From NCBI RefSeq assembly GCF_026242195.1, contig NZ_RKLV01000001.1, positions 124,001 through 188,000 on the forward strand: DNA of 64,000 bases, in the 5' to 3' direction. The position numbers and the translations under genes were made by a program. Each line of letters opens with the position of its first letter. Within the stretch, counting starts at the first letter, position 1. Of the stretch, positions 56,122 through 64,000 are shown piece after piece. The stretch comes from Halorutilus salinus. GTDB lineage: Archaea > Halobacteriota > Halobacteria > Halobacteriales > Halorutilaceae. A model generated the notes under the pieces. That model saw only the letters and a program-made list of their open reading frames with translations, made no database searches and was not told where the DNA came from.

Positions 56122-59100
56122 TGTCGTCGAGCGACCCGACGCGTCGCGTGCCCAAGAAGCTCGGCGAAAGCGACGAGTTCTGGCGCGGCTATACGCTCGA
56201 CGACCTACTCGTCGGCGGTATGCCGTTCATCCTCGCAGTCCTTCTCACGGCTTACGTCCTCCCCCCGAACCTGCGTTACGTCGGCTACGTACTCGCCGTC
56301 ATCGGTCTCATCGTAGGCGCTGTCGCCGTCTACGTTACACCCGACTACCTGACTGCGAGCGAATGGGTCTCGACGTACTTCCACCATCTCCGCCGTCCGA
56401 CCGAGTCCGAACACGTCCGTTACGACTTCGGTTCGGCGCGTGAACAGCGCGACTTCCCTGAGTCACGTTTCTACGAACTCGATGAACGGACACAGGAGCT
56501 AACCGACGTAGAGCGCGTCCATGTGGATCGCGACGCTGTCGAGCGTTTCGACAACGCCTTCGTCGGTGCCGTACGTGTCGAACCCGCGAACATGGCGTTA
56601 GCGACCGACAGACGGTGGCGCGACAACGTCGCCGCTTTCGCCGACTTCTTCAACAACTCCGTCGAGTGGGCTGTCCAGCTATACTCGACGACGACCGAGT
56701 TCCCTGTCGACGACTACCTGCGGAGACGCGAACGCAGGCTCGACGACGACGACGTAGCCGGAAACCCCGTCTTCCGGCATCTCATAGAGGAGTGGCTCGA
56801 CTGGTACCCGCGCGAACTCGAAGCCCGCGGTACCAACATACGTGAGCACTACGTCGTCGTCCCCGTGAGACGTGACGAGGTACGGAGCGCGGACGGCGGA
56901 GGCGGTGTCCTTGACTCGCTCGCCGACCTACCGCTCGTTGGCGGCGTCTTCGGTGCTCTCTCGTCGGGCGACGGTATGACCGAGGACGAGATACGGGCGC
57001 GTGCCCTCAACGAACTCGACGAGCGCCTCCGTATGGTCGAGAACGAGGGTATACAGAACCTCGACGGATGCCGCGCCCACCGCGTCGACTCCGACGAACT
57101 CGTCCGTCTCCTCGCCGAGTTCTGGGAGGGCGAGTCCGCTGACCACGTCGAGGAGGGTGCCGTCCGCGAAAACCCCGTCGTCGCGGGCGAGTACGACGCC
57201 GAACGCGAACGTGAGGAAGACGGTGACGCAGACGAGGATGACGGAGTAACCGACGAACCGACCGAGGACACATCATTGTTCGCGTCGTTCTTCGGCGGTG
57301 ACGGTGGCGCTGAGGAGGAGGACAAGGAGGATGTCGCCGAGGGCGACGTTACCGACGACGTGGCGGAGACGCACAAGGCGCTTATCGCTCCCTCGGAGGC
57401 GGTGTTCGAACGTAACGCCGCGAAGCTCGGACAGAGGTGGACGAAGACGATATGGGCTGAGGGCTACCCCGACCAGCCGACGAACGGCTTCCTCGAACGT
57501 CTGTTCACGGAGCCGGGTGTCGACACCGACGTATCTATACACGTCGAACCCCGCGATACGCGACGTGCCCAGGAGGAGCTAAAGGATCGCGTCGGTACGC
57601 TGGAGGCGGAGTACGAACGCAAACGCGAGCGCCGTGATGTCGACGCGCGCGGCGTACAGAAGGATCTTGAGGACGCCGAGGAGATGTACGACGTCGTACG
57701 TAACACCCCCACGGAGGTCTTCGACGTATCGACGTACATCACCGTACGCGAGGAGACGCGCGACGCTCTCGAATCCGCGGCGAGCGACGTTCGCGCGGGT
57801 CTGCGCCGTGCACCCGCGAACATACGTCCTGTCACGGCGTCGCGGCGTCAGGATCTCGCCGTACGGTCGACCAGCCCGATCGCGTACGACCATCTCAACA
57901 AGAAGGCGGCGATGATGGGCGGAGCCGTCGGCGCGACGTTCCCGTTCTCGTCGTCGACCCTCGTCGAACCCGAAGGCGTCGAGTACGGCGTCCACGCCTT
58001 CAACGGCTCTCCCGTCATCGTCGACCGTTTCGGGCGCGAGACGGGGTACAACGCCCTCGTCATCGGCAACATCGGCTCCGGAAAGTCGTTCTCCACAAAG
58101 CTAAACCTGACACGTACGCTCGCGCAGGACGAGGACACGATCGTCGTCATGCTCGATCCGCTCAAGGGCTTCGTCGGCGTCAACGAGGCGCTCGGCGGCG
58201 AACGTGTCGTCGTCGGCGGAAACGTCGGTCTCAATCCTCTCGAAATACGTGAGACGCCCGACGAGGTACTCGAAAAGACGGGCGGTGAACTCGATCCGTT
58301 CGGCGCGAAGCTAAAGGACGTCATGTCGTTCTTCGGGTCGTACTTCGAGTCACGCGGCGACCCCCTCGGCGACCGTCGCGGGACGCTCGAAAGCGCCGTC
58401 AAGGAGACGTACAACGACGCAGGTATACGCCGCGACCCCGCTACGCATGGTAACGAAAGCCCTCTCGTCACCGACGTTATCGACGTTCTCCGTGAGATGG
58501 CTGAGAACCCCGACGGCTACACGATGTCGGAGTCGGACGAGGAGCGCAGAAAGATAGAGACGAACGCCTCCGAACTCCTCATCGGCATGGAACCCTTCAC
58601 CGAGGGCGGCGAGTTCGAGAACCTGTCGACAGAGACGGAGATAGATATCACCGGCTCGAAGGTCGTCTACCTCGACCTACAGCAACAGGAGACGCGCGGC
58701 GGCACGGGGCTGATGATGCAGTTGCTGTTCAACGCCGTCTACGAGCGCGCAAAGGAGGAGACAGACAAACGCGTTATCTTCGCTATCGACGAGGCGCGTT
58801 ACATCATGAAGGACTCCGCCAACCTCTCCTTCCTCGAACAGGCGGTGCGCCACTCACGCCACTACGACCTGTCGATACAGTTTATAACGCAGACGATCGA
58901 CGAGTTCTTCGCACAGGACGAGTCGGAGGCTATCGCCGACAACTGCTCGCTCAAGCTTCTCCACCGTATTGAGGGGATGGACGACGAACTCGCCGATGAA
59001 CTTGACCTGACCCCGCGCCAGAAGGAGTACGTCGCCACGGCGATGGCGGGCGACGAGGAGGCGGGTTACAGCGAGGGTCTCCTCGGCGTCGCCGACGAAG

Positions 59101-59198
59101 GATGGTTCCCTATACACGTCCGCGCCAACGACTTCGAGAGACGTGTCGTTGACCATGATCCTGACGACGACCCGCCTCTCTCGGAGGAAGTTAAATAA
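56121..59198 (+). CDS. VirB4-like ATPase with VirB3-like N-terminal membrane part
   Basis: The 1025-residue protein has two membrane helices at about 31-48 and 53-72, resembling VirB3/TrbD fused to VirB4. The VirB4 N-domain is interrupted by acidic low-complexity linkers (around 250-420). The ATPase has Walker A GNIGSGKS at 649-656 and Walker B RVIFAIDEARYIM at about 884-896, then an SIQFITQTIDEF sensor strand. It would power pilus assembly or DNA movement. ATG 56121 has GGAGGTG 7 nt upstream, better than GTG 56112. HerA/CedB relatives share the core; the N-terminal spans favour VirB3-VirB4. Confidence 0.85.
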   Translation: MSSSDPTRRVPKKLGESDEFWRGYTLDDLLVGGMPFILAVLLTAYVLPPNLRYVGYVLAVIGLIVGAVAVYVTPDYLTASEWVSTYFHHLRRPTESEHVRYDFGSAREQRDFPESRFYELDERTQELTDVERVHVDRDAVERFDNAFVGAVRVEPANMALATDRRWRDNVAAFADFFNNSVEWAVQLYSTTTEFPVDDYLRRRERRLDDDDVAGNPVFRHLIEEWLDWYPRELEARGTNIREHYVVVPVRRDEVRSADGGGGVLDSLADLPLVGGVFGALSSGDGMTEDEIRARALNELDERLRMVENEGIQNLDGCRAHRVDSDELVRLLAEFWEGESADHVEEGAVRENPVVAGEYDAEREREEDGDADEDDGVTDEPTEDTSLFASFFGGDGGAEEEDKEDVAEGDVTDDVAETHKALIAPSEAVFERNAAKLGQRWTKTIWAEGYPDQPTNGFLERLFTEPGVDTDVSIHVEPRDTRRAQEELKDRVGTLEAEYERKRERRDVDARGVQKDLEDAEEMYDVVRNTPTEVFDVSTYITVREETRDALESAASDVRAGLRRAPANIRPVTASRRQDLAVRSTSPIAYDHLNKKAAMMGGAVGATFPFSSSTLVEPEGVEYGVHAFNGSPVIVDRFGRETGYNALVIGNIGSGKSFSTKLNLTRTLAQDEDTIVVMLDPLKGFVGVNEALGGERVVVGGNVGLNPLEIRETPDEVLEKTGGELDPFGAKLKDVMSFFGSYFESRGDPLGDRRGTLESAVKETYNDAGIRRDPATHGNESPLVTDVIDVLREMAENPDGYTMSESDEERRKIETNASELLIGMEPFTEGGEFENLSTETEIDITGSKVVYLDLQQQETRGGTGLMMQLLFNAVYERAKEETDKRVIFAIDEARYIMKDSANLSFLEQAVRHSRHYDLSIQFITQTIDEFFAQDESEAIADNCSLKLLHRIEGMDDELADELDLTPRQKEYVATAMAGDEEAGYSEGLLGVADEGWFPIHVRANDFERRVVDHDPDDDPPLSEEVK

Positions 59199-59220
59199 GA
59201 GGGGAGGGGCATTAGATGGC

Positions 59221-60159
59221 ATGGGAGAGATAGACAGGAAAGAGGTGGCTACTGTAGCGCTTCTGGCTCTCGGTATACTTCTGTTCGCAAACCCCGCGTA
59301 CACGCAGGGACAAGCCGGTTCGGCGGCGCAGGTGCAGGTTCAGCAGGAGATACAGCCCGATAACGTAACCCCGGCGACGGTTGGCGGCGTAAACCCCGAC
59401 CTAAGCTTTAGGCTCTTTGTCGTAGGTTACGGTTCGTTGAACCAGCAGGAACGTACCATGTTCGACACGGCGCGTGAGGGTATATTCGTCGTGCGAGGTG
59501 AGCAAGACCTCGAAGGAATACGTGACTTCCTTTTACGTGACCTCCAGCAACAGGTGCCGCAGGTTCCTATACTGTACGAGGGCGAGGTCTACGAGAGAAC
59601 CGTCCGAGAGGAGAGAGGGGCTATAAACTTCGAGTACTCGACCGCCGAGGGCGGGTACATAGTAAGCACGCGTTTCATGCCTGAGGATCAGTCGGCGACG
59701 TTCCGTAACGCGACCGAGACCGGCGAGACAAATGTCTCCGGCATCACGGGTCTTTCGGCATACGGCTACGTCTACGACAACGACACTCGAACCTACTACG
59801 AAACGTCGACCGAGGAGCGCGGTAACGTAACCGTACTTTCGGTGGAAGAAACCGACGTACGGTCTCTCATAGCACCCGGCTTCGCCAGCACCGACGAGAT
59901 GGACGAGGACGTACGCAAGGCGGTCACTGCGGGTATCGAAGGCGAAAGACCCGTGGTCACGGGCGAAGCCCTGTCACAGGTTCAGCAGAACTCGCTCGTC
60001 GAGCACGACGGTAGCTACTACCAGCTTCAGCTTGGGGAGGCTTCGCCGCCTATCACCGAGGCGTTCGGTCCCCTCAACTTCGCGGGTATGGGTGTCGGTG
60101 TTCTTCTGCTCGCCGGCGGAGCGTACATGGCGCGCCGCGTCTACATAGAGAAGACGTGA
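59221..60159 (+). CDS. Second surface protein of the VirB-like cluster, 312 aa
   Basis: The signal peptide covers residues 7-28 (VATVALLALGILLFANPAYTQG), followed by a Gln-rich stretch and an exported beta-rich domain with sequons. A C-terminal membrane span (MGVGVLLLAGGAYMARRVYI) leaves a short basic tail. I do not recognise the family. It starts 22 nt after the VirB4-like gene with GGAGGGG upstream, in the same transcription unit. Confidence 0.65.
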   Translation: MGEIDRKEVATVALLALGILLFANPAYTQGQAGSAAQVQVQQEIQPDNVTPATVGGVNPDLSFRLFVVGYGSLNQQERTMFDTAREGIFVVRGEQDLEGIRDFLLRDLQQQVPQVPILYEGEVYERTVREERGAINFEYSTAEGGYIVSTRFMPEDQSATFRNATETGETNVSGITGLSAYGYVYDNDTRTYYETSTEERGNVTVLSVEETDVRSLIAPGFASTDEMDEDVRKAVTAGIEGERPVVTGEALSQVQQNSLVEHDGSYYQLQLGEASPPITEAFGPLNFAGMGVGVLLLAGGAYMARRVYIEKT

Positions 60160-60926
60160 CGTACGCGTGCCCCTACTGCGGAACGGCGCTCGGTAACCAC
60201 GGTGAAGACAACGGCGATGCGCTCGTCTGTCCTTCGTGCGACCGTGTCTACACCGACCGCGGCGGATTCTACGACTTCCTCGGCGACGACGCACCCCAGA
60301 ACAGAGGGGTCGTCTCGCTCTTTGACGCCGTCTCACGTATCTACGAAACGCCCCTCTGGTACCCTCTGGGTATGCGTCTCGCAACGGGCGGGCGCTCCTC
60401 CGCGGGCGAACTCGTCGAACGCGTCGCGAACCGTGTCGCGGACGAGGACGCAGACACCGTCGTCGACATCGCAACCGGAACGGGTCTGTTCGCGCGCCGT
60501 CTCGCACGCGATGCGACGGTGTACGGCGTCGACGCGTCCGCCGAGATGCTGAGGCGCTGTGTACGTAACGCTCGCCGTGAAGGCGTCCGTCTCGAACTCG
60601 CACGCGCCGACGCGGGCGCTCTACCGTACGCCGACGACACCTTCGACGTCGCGGCATGTACGGGAGCACTGCATCTACTTCCTGATCCTTCGGAGGCGCT
60701 CAACGAGGCTGGACGCGTCGTGCGCCCCGACGGTGCTCTCGTTGTAACCACCGTCGTGGACGAGGGGTTCTTTGGCTCCCGCACCGCACGACGCACAGCC
60801 CGGCTCTACGGTATGCGCGTCTTTTCGGAAGAGGAGGTCGACGCCCTCCTCGGCTCCGCGGGGTTCGAAAGGATCGAAACCGAACGCGAGTCGTCGCTCG
60901 TTACCCTTGTCGCGCGTCGTCGGTAG
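60156..60926 (+). CDS. SAM-dependent methyltransferase with N-terminal zinc ribbon
   Basis: The 256-residue protein starts with a zinc ribbon (CPYCG ... CPSCD), as in RlmA-like enzymes. A class I methyltransferase core follows: [16 protein letters not shown] (motif I), [40 protein letters not shown] and [11 protein letters not shown]. Substrate unknown; UbiE-like small-molecule or RNA methylation are both possible. GTG 60156 overlaps the preceding stop (GTGA). Confidence 0.8.
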   Translation: MTYACPYCGTALGNHGEDNGDALVCPSCDRVYTDRGGFYDFLGDDAPQNRGVVSLFDAVSRIYETPLWYPLGMRLATGGRSSAGELVERVANRVADEDADTVVDIATGTGLFARRLARDATVYGVDASAEMLRRCVRNARREGVRLELARADAGALPYADDTFDVAACTGALHLLPDPSEALNEAGRVVRPDGALVVTTVVDEGFFGSRTARRTARLYGMRVFSEEEVDALLGSAGFERIETERESSLVTLVARRR

Positions 60927-61860
60927 CGAGTCCGGCGAGGAAAGCCTCTATCTGTATACGTTCGTCGCCGCCCGTAGAGATACGGTAGTCCGTCTCACCG
61001 ATACGATCCATGAGACGTACCTGTGTAGAGTCGTCGGCGTCTATCTCGGTCGCGGCGCGGTGCATCTGATCGATGAGGTCGCCGCCCGAAATCCCCTTGA
61101 CATCGAGAAGGTCGTCCAGAATCTCGCGCGCCTCGCCAAAGTCGCCCGCGACTGCGTTTTCAAGCAGAGCTTCGATCTCCTCTTCGCGCGCGGTCGATGT
61201 GGTTTCGTAGACGGTATCCTCATCCACCGTTTCGCCGAGCGCTGACGCGGCTTGTAGCGCGTTGACCGCGCGCCGAACATCGCCGTCAGCGACGTACGCG
61301 AGCGCATCGTAGCCGCCCTCGGTCACCTCAACACCCTCTTCGTCGGCTATCAGACGCAGACGTTCGGTCACGGCGTCGTCGTCGACAGGGCTGAAACGGA
61401 AGACAGTACAACGTGACTGTATAGGATCGATGAGGTTCGATGAGTAGTTGCACGACAGGATGAAACGGCATGTATTGGTGTACATCTCCATCGTACGGCG
61501 TAGCGCAGGCTGTGCATCTCTTGTGAGCGCGTCGCTCTCATCGAGGAAGATAAGCTTGTAGTCGGCGTCGCCGACGGGCGAGGTACGCGCGAAGTTCTTT
61601 ATCTTGTCGCGCACGACGTCGATACCGCGTTCGTCGCTCGCGTTGAGTTCGGTGAAGTTGTCGCTCCACGAATCTCCGTACAGTTCGTGCGACAGCGCGT
61701 GTGCGCACGTCGTCTTACCCACGCCCGCCGGACCCGCGAACAGCATGTTCGGCACGTTCCGTGTACGGACGTACGACCGTAGGCGCTCGGTTATAGACTC
61801 CTGTCCTACGACCTCTTCGAGCGTTTCAGGACGGTACTTCTCGACCCAGATTTCCTCCAT
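60901..61860 (-). CDS. rfcS: Replication factor C small subunit
   Basis: The 319-residue clamp-loader AAA+ protein has Walker [11 protein letters not shown] (about 42-51), Walker B LIFLDESD, sensor [12 protein letters not shown] and the arginine-finger SRC motif in [13 protein letters not shown]. It loads PCNA during DNA replication. Normal length and no intein, which is worth noting because haloarchaeal rfc genes often carry inteins. Ends inside the last 26 bases of the convergent methyltransferase gene. Confidence 0.97.
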   Translation of the reverse strand: MEEIWVEKYRPETLEEVVGQESITERLRSYVRTRNVPNMLFAGPAGVGKTTCAHALSHELYGDSWSDNFTELNASDERGIDVVRDKIKNFARTSPVGDADYKLIFLDESDALTRDAQPALRRTMEMYTNTCRFILSCNYSSNLIDPIQSRCTVFRFSPVDDDAVTERLRLIADEEGVEVTEGGYDALAYVADGDVRRAVNALQAASALGETVDEDTVYETTSTAREEEIEALLENAVAGDFGEAREILDDLLDVKGISGGDLIDQMHRAATEIDADDSTQVRLMDRIGETDYRISTGGDERIQIEAFLAGLATDDARQG

Positions 61861-61899
61861 ACCTAAACCTCCTTGGACAGAAAGTAATGCGCGTACGGG

Positions 61900-62175
61900 T
61901 TAACTCTGTCTGTCGGGCGGCGCTGTCGATTCGAGCATCTCAACGAGGTACTCGACGGTCACGTCGTCGACATCTACGTCGAGAGACCGGAGCCAGTCCT
62001 CGGTGTACTCCTGACCGCTCTCGGTGAGGCAGTAACCCGTCTCGTCCTCTATACGTACCTTGGTGACGAAGCCTTGGTTGAGGAGGCTTTCGAGTATCTC
62101 GTCGAGTGACCCGTCGTCGATCTCCAAGTCCTCTTCGAGAGAGCTTCGTTTCACACAGACGAGCTTGTCTGACAC
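61900..62175 (-). CDS. Winged-helix domain protein, 91 aa
   Basis: A small protein with a winged-helix-like layout: LVCVKRSSLEEDLEID, LDEILESLLNQGFVTKVRIED, TGYCLTESGQEYTEDWLRSL, then an acidic C-terminus. Likely a DNA-binding regulator; targets unknown. The frame opens to 62256, but GTG 62175 lies about 30 nt after a GTTAAGC TATA-like element and gives a leaderless start. Confidence 0.6.
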   Translation of the reverse strand: MSDKLVCVKRSSLEEDLEIDDGSLDEILESLLNQGFVTKVRIEDETGYCLTESGQEYTEDWLRSLDVDVDDVTVEYLVEMLESTAPPDRQS

Positions 62176-62296
62176 TACGAAAACCGAAATACCCGCAGGG
62201 CTTAACGTTTGCGGAATATTTCGGTCTGTCGTACCCCTCGTTAGACGTTCGTTCAAAGAGAAAGCTTACCACGGACGCCCTACAACCACGACCAAG

Positions 62297-64000
62297 ATGG
62301 ATATAGAAGACGAGATAACGGGGAGGTACGATCCCCATGACCTCGAACCGGACGTGAAGGGGTACTGGGACGAGGCGGACGCGTACGAGACAGCGAAGGA
62401 GGCACACGCCGACGACCCGAACCTCTACTTCCTCGACGGTCCGCCGTACACGAGCGGTCAGATGCATCTCGGCACGGCGTGGAACAAGACGCTCAAGGAC
62501 GCCGTCATCCGTTATCTGAGAATGCGCGGTCACGACGTGACCGACCAGCCGGGGTACGACATGCACGGTCTGCCTATCGAGGTCAAGGTTGAGGAGAAGC
62601 TCGGCTTTGAGAACAAGAGCGACATAGAGGAGTACGGTGTCGAGAACTTCATAGACGAATGCAAGGAGTTCGCCAACGACAACCTCGACGCGATGAACGA
62701 CGACTTCCGGTCGATGGGCGTCTGGATGGACTGGGACGACCCGTACAAGACGGTCTCGAAGGAGTACATGGAAGGCGCTTGGTGGGCGTTCAAACGCGCT
62801 TTCGACCGTGGTCTCGTCGAGCGGGGAAAACGCGTTATAAATCAGTGCCCGCGTTGCGAAACCGCCATCGCCGACGCAGAGATCGAGTACGACGAGATTG
62901 ATTCTCCGTCTATATACGTCAAGTTCCCTCTCGAAGACGAAGACGGTTCGCTCGTCATATGGACGACGACTCCTTGGACGATACCCGCGAACCTGTACGT
63001 CGCCGTCGACGAGGACGCCGAGTACGCGAAGGTGCGTGCGACGAAGGACGGCGACGAGGAGTTCCTGTACGTAGCTTCCGAATGCGTTGAGGACGTTCTG
63101 CGCGCCGGAAGGTACGACGACTACGACGTACGCGAAACCTTCGACGGTAGCGCCCTCGTCGGTAGGGGGTACGAACACCCGCTCGTCGACCGCGTGCCGC
63201 GCCAGAAGGAACTCGACAACGAGGAAGGCGTCCACGAAGTTTACGCCGCGGATTTCGTCGAAACCGACCGCACAGGTCTCGTACACTCCGCGCCGGGACA
63301 CGGTGTCGACGACTTTGAGGTCGGTCAGGAGAACGACCTACCCGTCTTCTCACCCGTCGGCGAGGACGGCGTCTACACCGACGAGGCGGGCGATTACGCA
63401 GGTAAGTTCGTCCGTGACGCGAACGAAGGCGTTACCGACGATCTCACCGACGGAGGCTACATGCTCGCCGAAGGAACGCACGAGCACCGTTACGGACACT
63501 GCTGGCGTTGTGACACGCCTATCGTCTTCGTCGCCACCGACCAGTGGTTCATTACGGTTACCGACGTGAAAGACCGTTTGCTCGAAGAGATAGACAAGAG
63601 CGAGTGGCACCCACAGTGGGCGCGCGACTCGCGTTTCCGCGACTGGGTCGAGAACGCACGCGACTGGAACGTCTCGCGCCAACGTTACTGGGGTATACCT
63701 GTCCCGATCTGGATATGCGACGAAGGACACCGTACGTGCATAGGAACGCGTGACGAACTGCAGGAGCGCGCAGTCGGTGACGTGAACGTCGAGGAGCTCG
63801 ACCTCCACCGTCCCGACGTTGACGAGGTACACGTCGAATGCGCCGACTGCGGCGAACCCGCCGAACGCGTCGTCGATGTCTTCGACGTATGGCTCGACTC
63901 CGCCACTGCGTCGTGGGCTTCGCTCGGCTACCCGTCCGACGAGGAGGCTTTCGACGAACTTTGGCCTGCCGACCTAATCATAGAGGCGCACGACCAGACG
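62297..64000 (+). CDS. ileS: Isoleucyl-tRNA synthetase (N-terminal 568 residues; runs off the window)
   Basis: This class I synthetase charges tRNA-Ile. The ATP-binding HIGH-type motif is in GPPYTSGQMHLGTAWNKTLKD (HLGT variant, residues about 56-59), with PGYDMHGLPIEVKVEEK following. The editing domain contains WTTTPWTIPANLYVAV and HSAPGHGVDDFEV. Zinc-type cysteines and the RQRYWGIPVPIW motif come later, and the text ends at LIIEAHDQT, shortly before the KMSKS loop expected beyond the window. The frame has no stop to the last base. Confidence 0.95.
   Translation, partial: MDIEDEITGRYDPHDLEPDVKGYWDEADAYETAKEAHADDPNLYFLDGPPYTSGQMHLGTAWNKTLKDAVIRYLRMRGHDVTDQPGYDMHGLPIEVKVEEKLGFENKSDIEEYGVENFIDECKEFANDNLDAMNDDFRSMGVWMDWDDPYKTVSKEYMEGAWWAFKRAFDRGLVERGKRVINQCPRCETAIADAEIEYDEIDSPSIYVKFPLEDEDGSLVIWTTTPWTIPANLYVAVDEDAEYAKVRATKDGDEEFLYVASECVEDVLRAGRYDDYDVRETFDGSALVGRGYEHPLVDRVPRQKELDNEEGVHEVYAADFVETDRTGLVHSAPGHGVDDFEVGQENDLPVFSPVGEDGVYTDEAGDYAGKFVRDANEGVTDDLTDGGYMLAEGTHEHRYGHCWRCDTPIVFVATDQWFITVTDVKDRLLEEIDKSEWHPQWARDSRFRDWVENARDWNVSRQRYWGIPVPIWICDEGHRTCIGTRDELQERAVGDVNVEELDLHRPDVDEVHVECADCGEPAERVVDVFDVWLDSATASWASLGYPSDEEAFDELWPADLIIEAHDQT

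Noticed and set aside
61940-63301. 453-codon leftward frame antisense to ileS and its upstream gene
   Set aside because: It lies over an unmistakable isoleucyl-tRNA synthetase. The product is Val/Arg-rich without any domain, as expected for the antisense of GC-rich acidic coding DNA.

Overview
This window comes from the chromosome of an extremely halophilic archaeon, in the class Halobacteria or a close sister lineage. The proteins are strongly acidic. Many genes start at or next to a TATA box, as in leaderless transcripts. Several families known mainly from haloarchaea are present (DUF7123-, DUF7124-, DUF7139- and Hvo_1808-like proteins), together with archaeal housekeeping genes: proteasome beta subunit, KH/beta-CASP nuclease aCPSF1, RfcS, geranylgeranylglyceryl-phosphate synthase and the archaeal pantothenate branch. 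The frequent use of the Ile codon ATA is unlike well-known haloarchaea, so a divergent member is likely. I cannot name a species.

Layout. 0-6.9 kb: tRNA-Gln and a mainly rightward set of metabolic and redox genes (ornithine cyclodeaminase family, phosphopantoate ligase, glutaredoxin, peroxiredoxin-like protein, MsrA, UspA). 6.9-12.5 kb: a complete leftward rRNA operon, 16S - tRNA-Ala - 23S - tRNA-like element - 5S, with both bulge-helix-bulge processing stems visible, two candidate promoters and a 5S RNA about 20 nt longer than usual. 12.6-18.6 kb: an esterase, then a small defence island (MazF/PemK-like toxin, winged-helix partner, small protein, Type IIG restriction-methylase). 18.6-38 kb: mixed metabolism, surface proteins and lipoproteins, Fe-S and flavin enzymes, a HicBA pair and three tRNAs. 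38-44.5 kb: conserved information and lipid genes. 44.6-45.8 kb: an insertion-sequence graveyard holding an IS6-like transposase broken by three clusters of perfect mini-hairpins. 45.9-52.9 kb: amino acid permease plus stress protein, membrane proteins, and a secreted zinc phospholipase C-like enzyme. 53.0-60.2 kb: a five-gene cluster resembling the membrane core of a type IV secretion or DNA-transfer machine (VirB2-like pilin, VirB6-like membrane protein, VirB3-VirB4-like ATPase, two large surface proteins). It has no relaxase, coupling protein or integrase and sits directly beside rfcS and ileS. The window ends inside ileS.

Three observations deserve most attention. (1) The chromosomal VirB2/VirB6/VirB4-like cluster could be a domesticated DNA-exchange apparatus comparable to the crenarchaeal Ced system. 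(2) A family of short perfect hairpins, mostly 3-nt loops closed by a C-G pair, occurs in the dead transposase, in the adjacent TnpB-type end remnant, in the 16S-23S spacer and near a tRNA. (3) Downstream of tRNA-Leu, tRNA-Arg and tRNA-Ile there is the same layout: an inverted, then a direct, decayed copy of that tRNA's own T-arm and 3' end. The last two suggest a recurrent snap-back or hairpin-insertion process in this genome.
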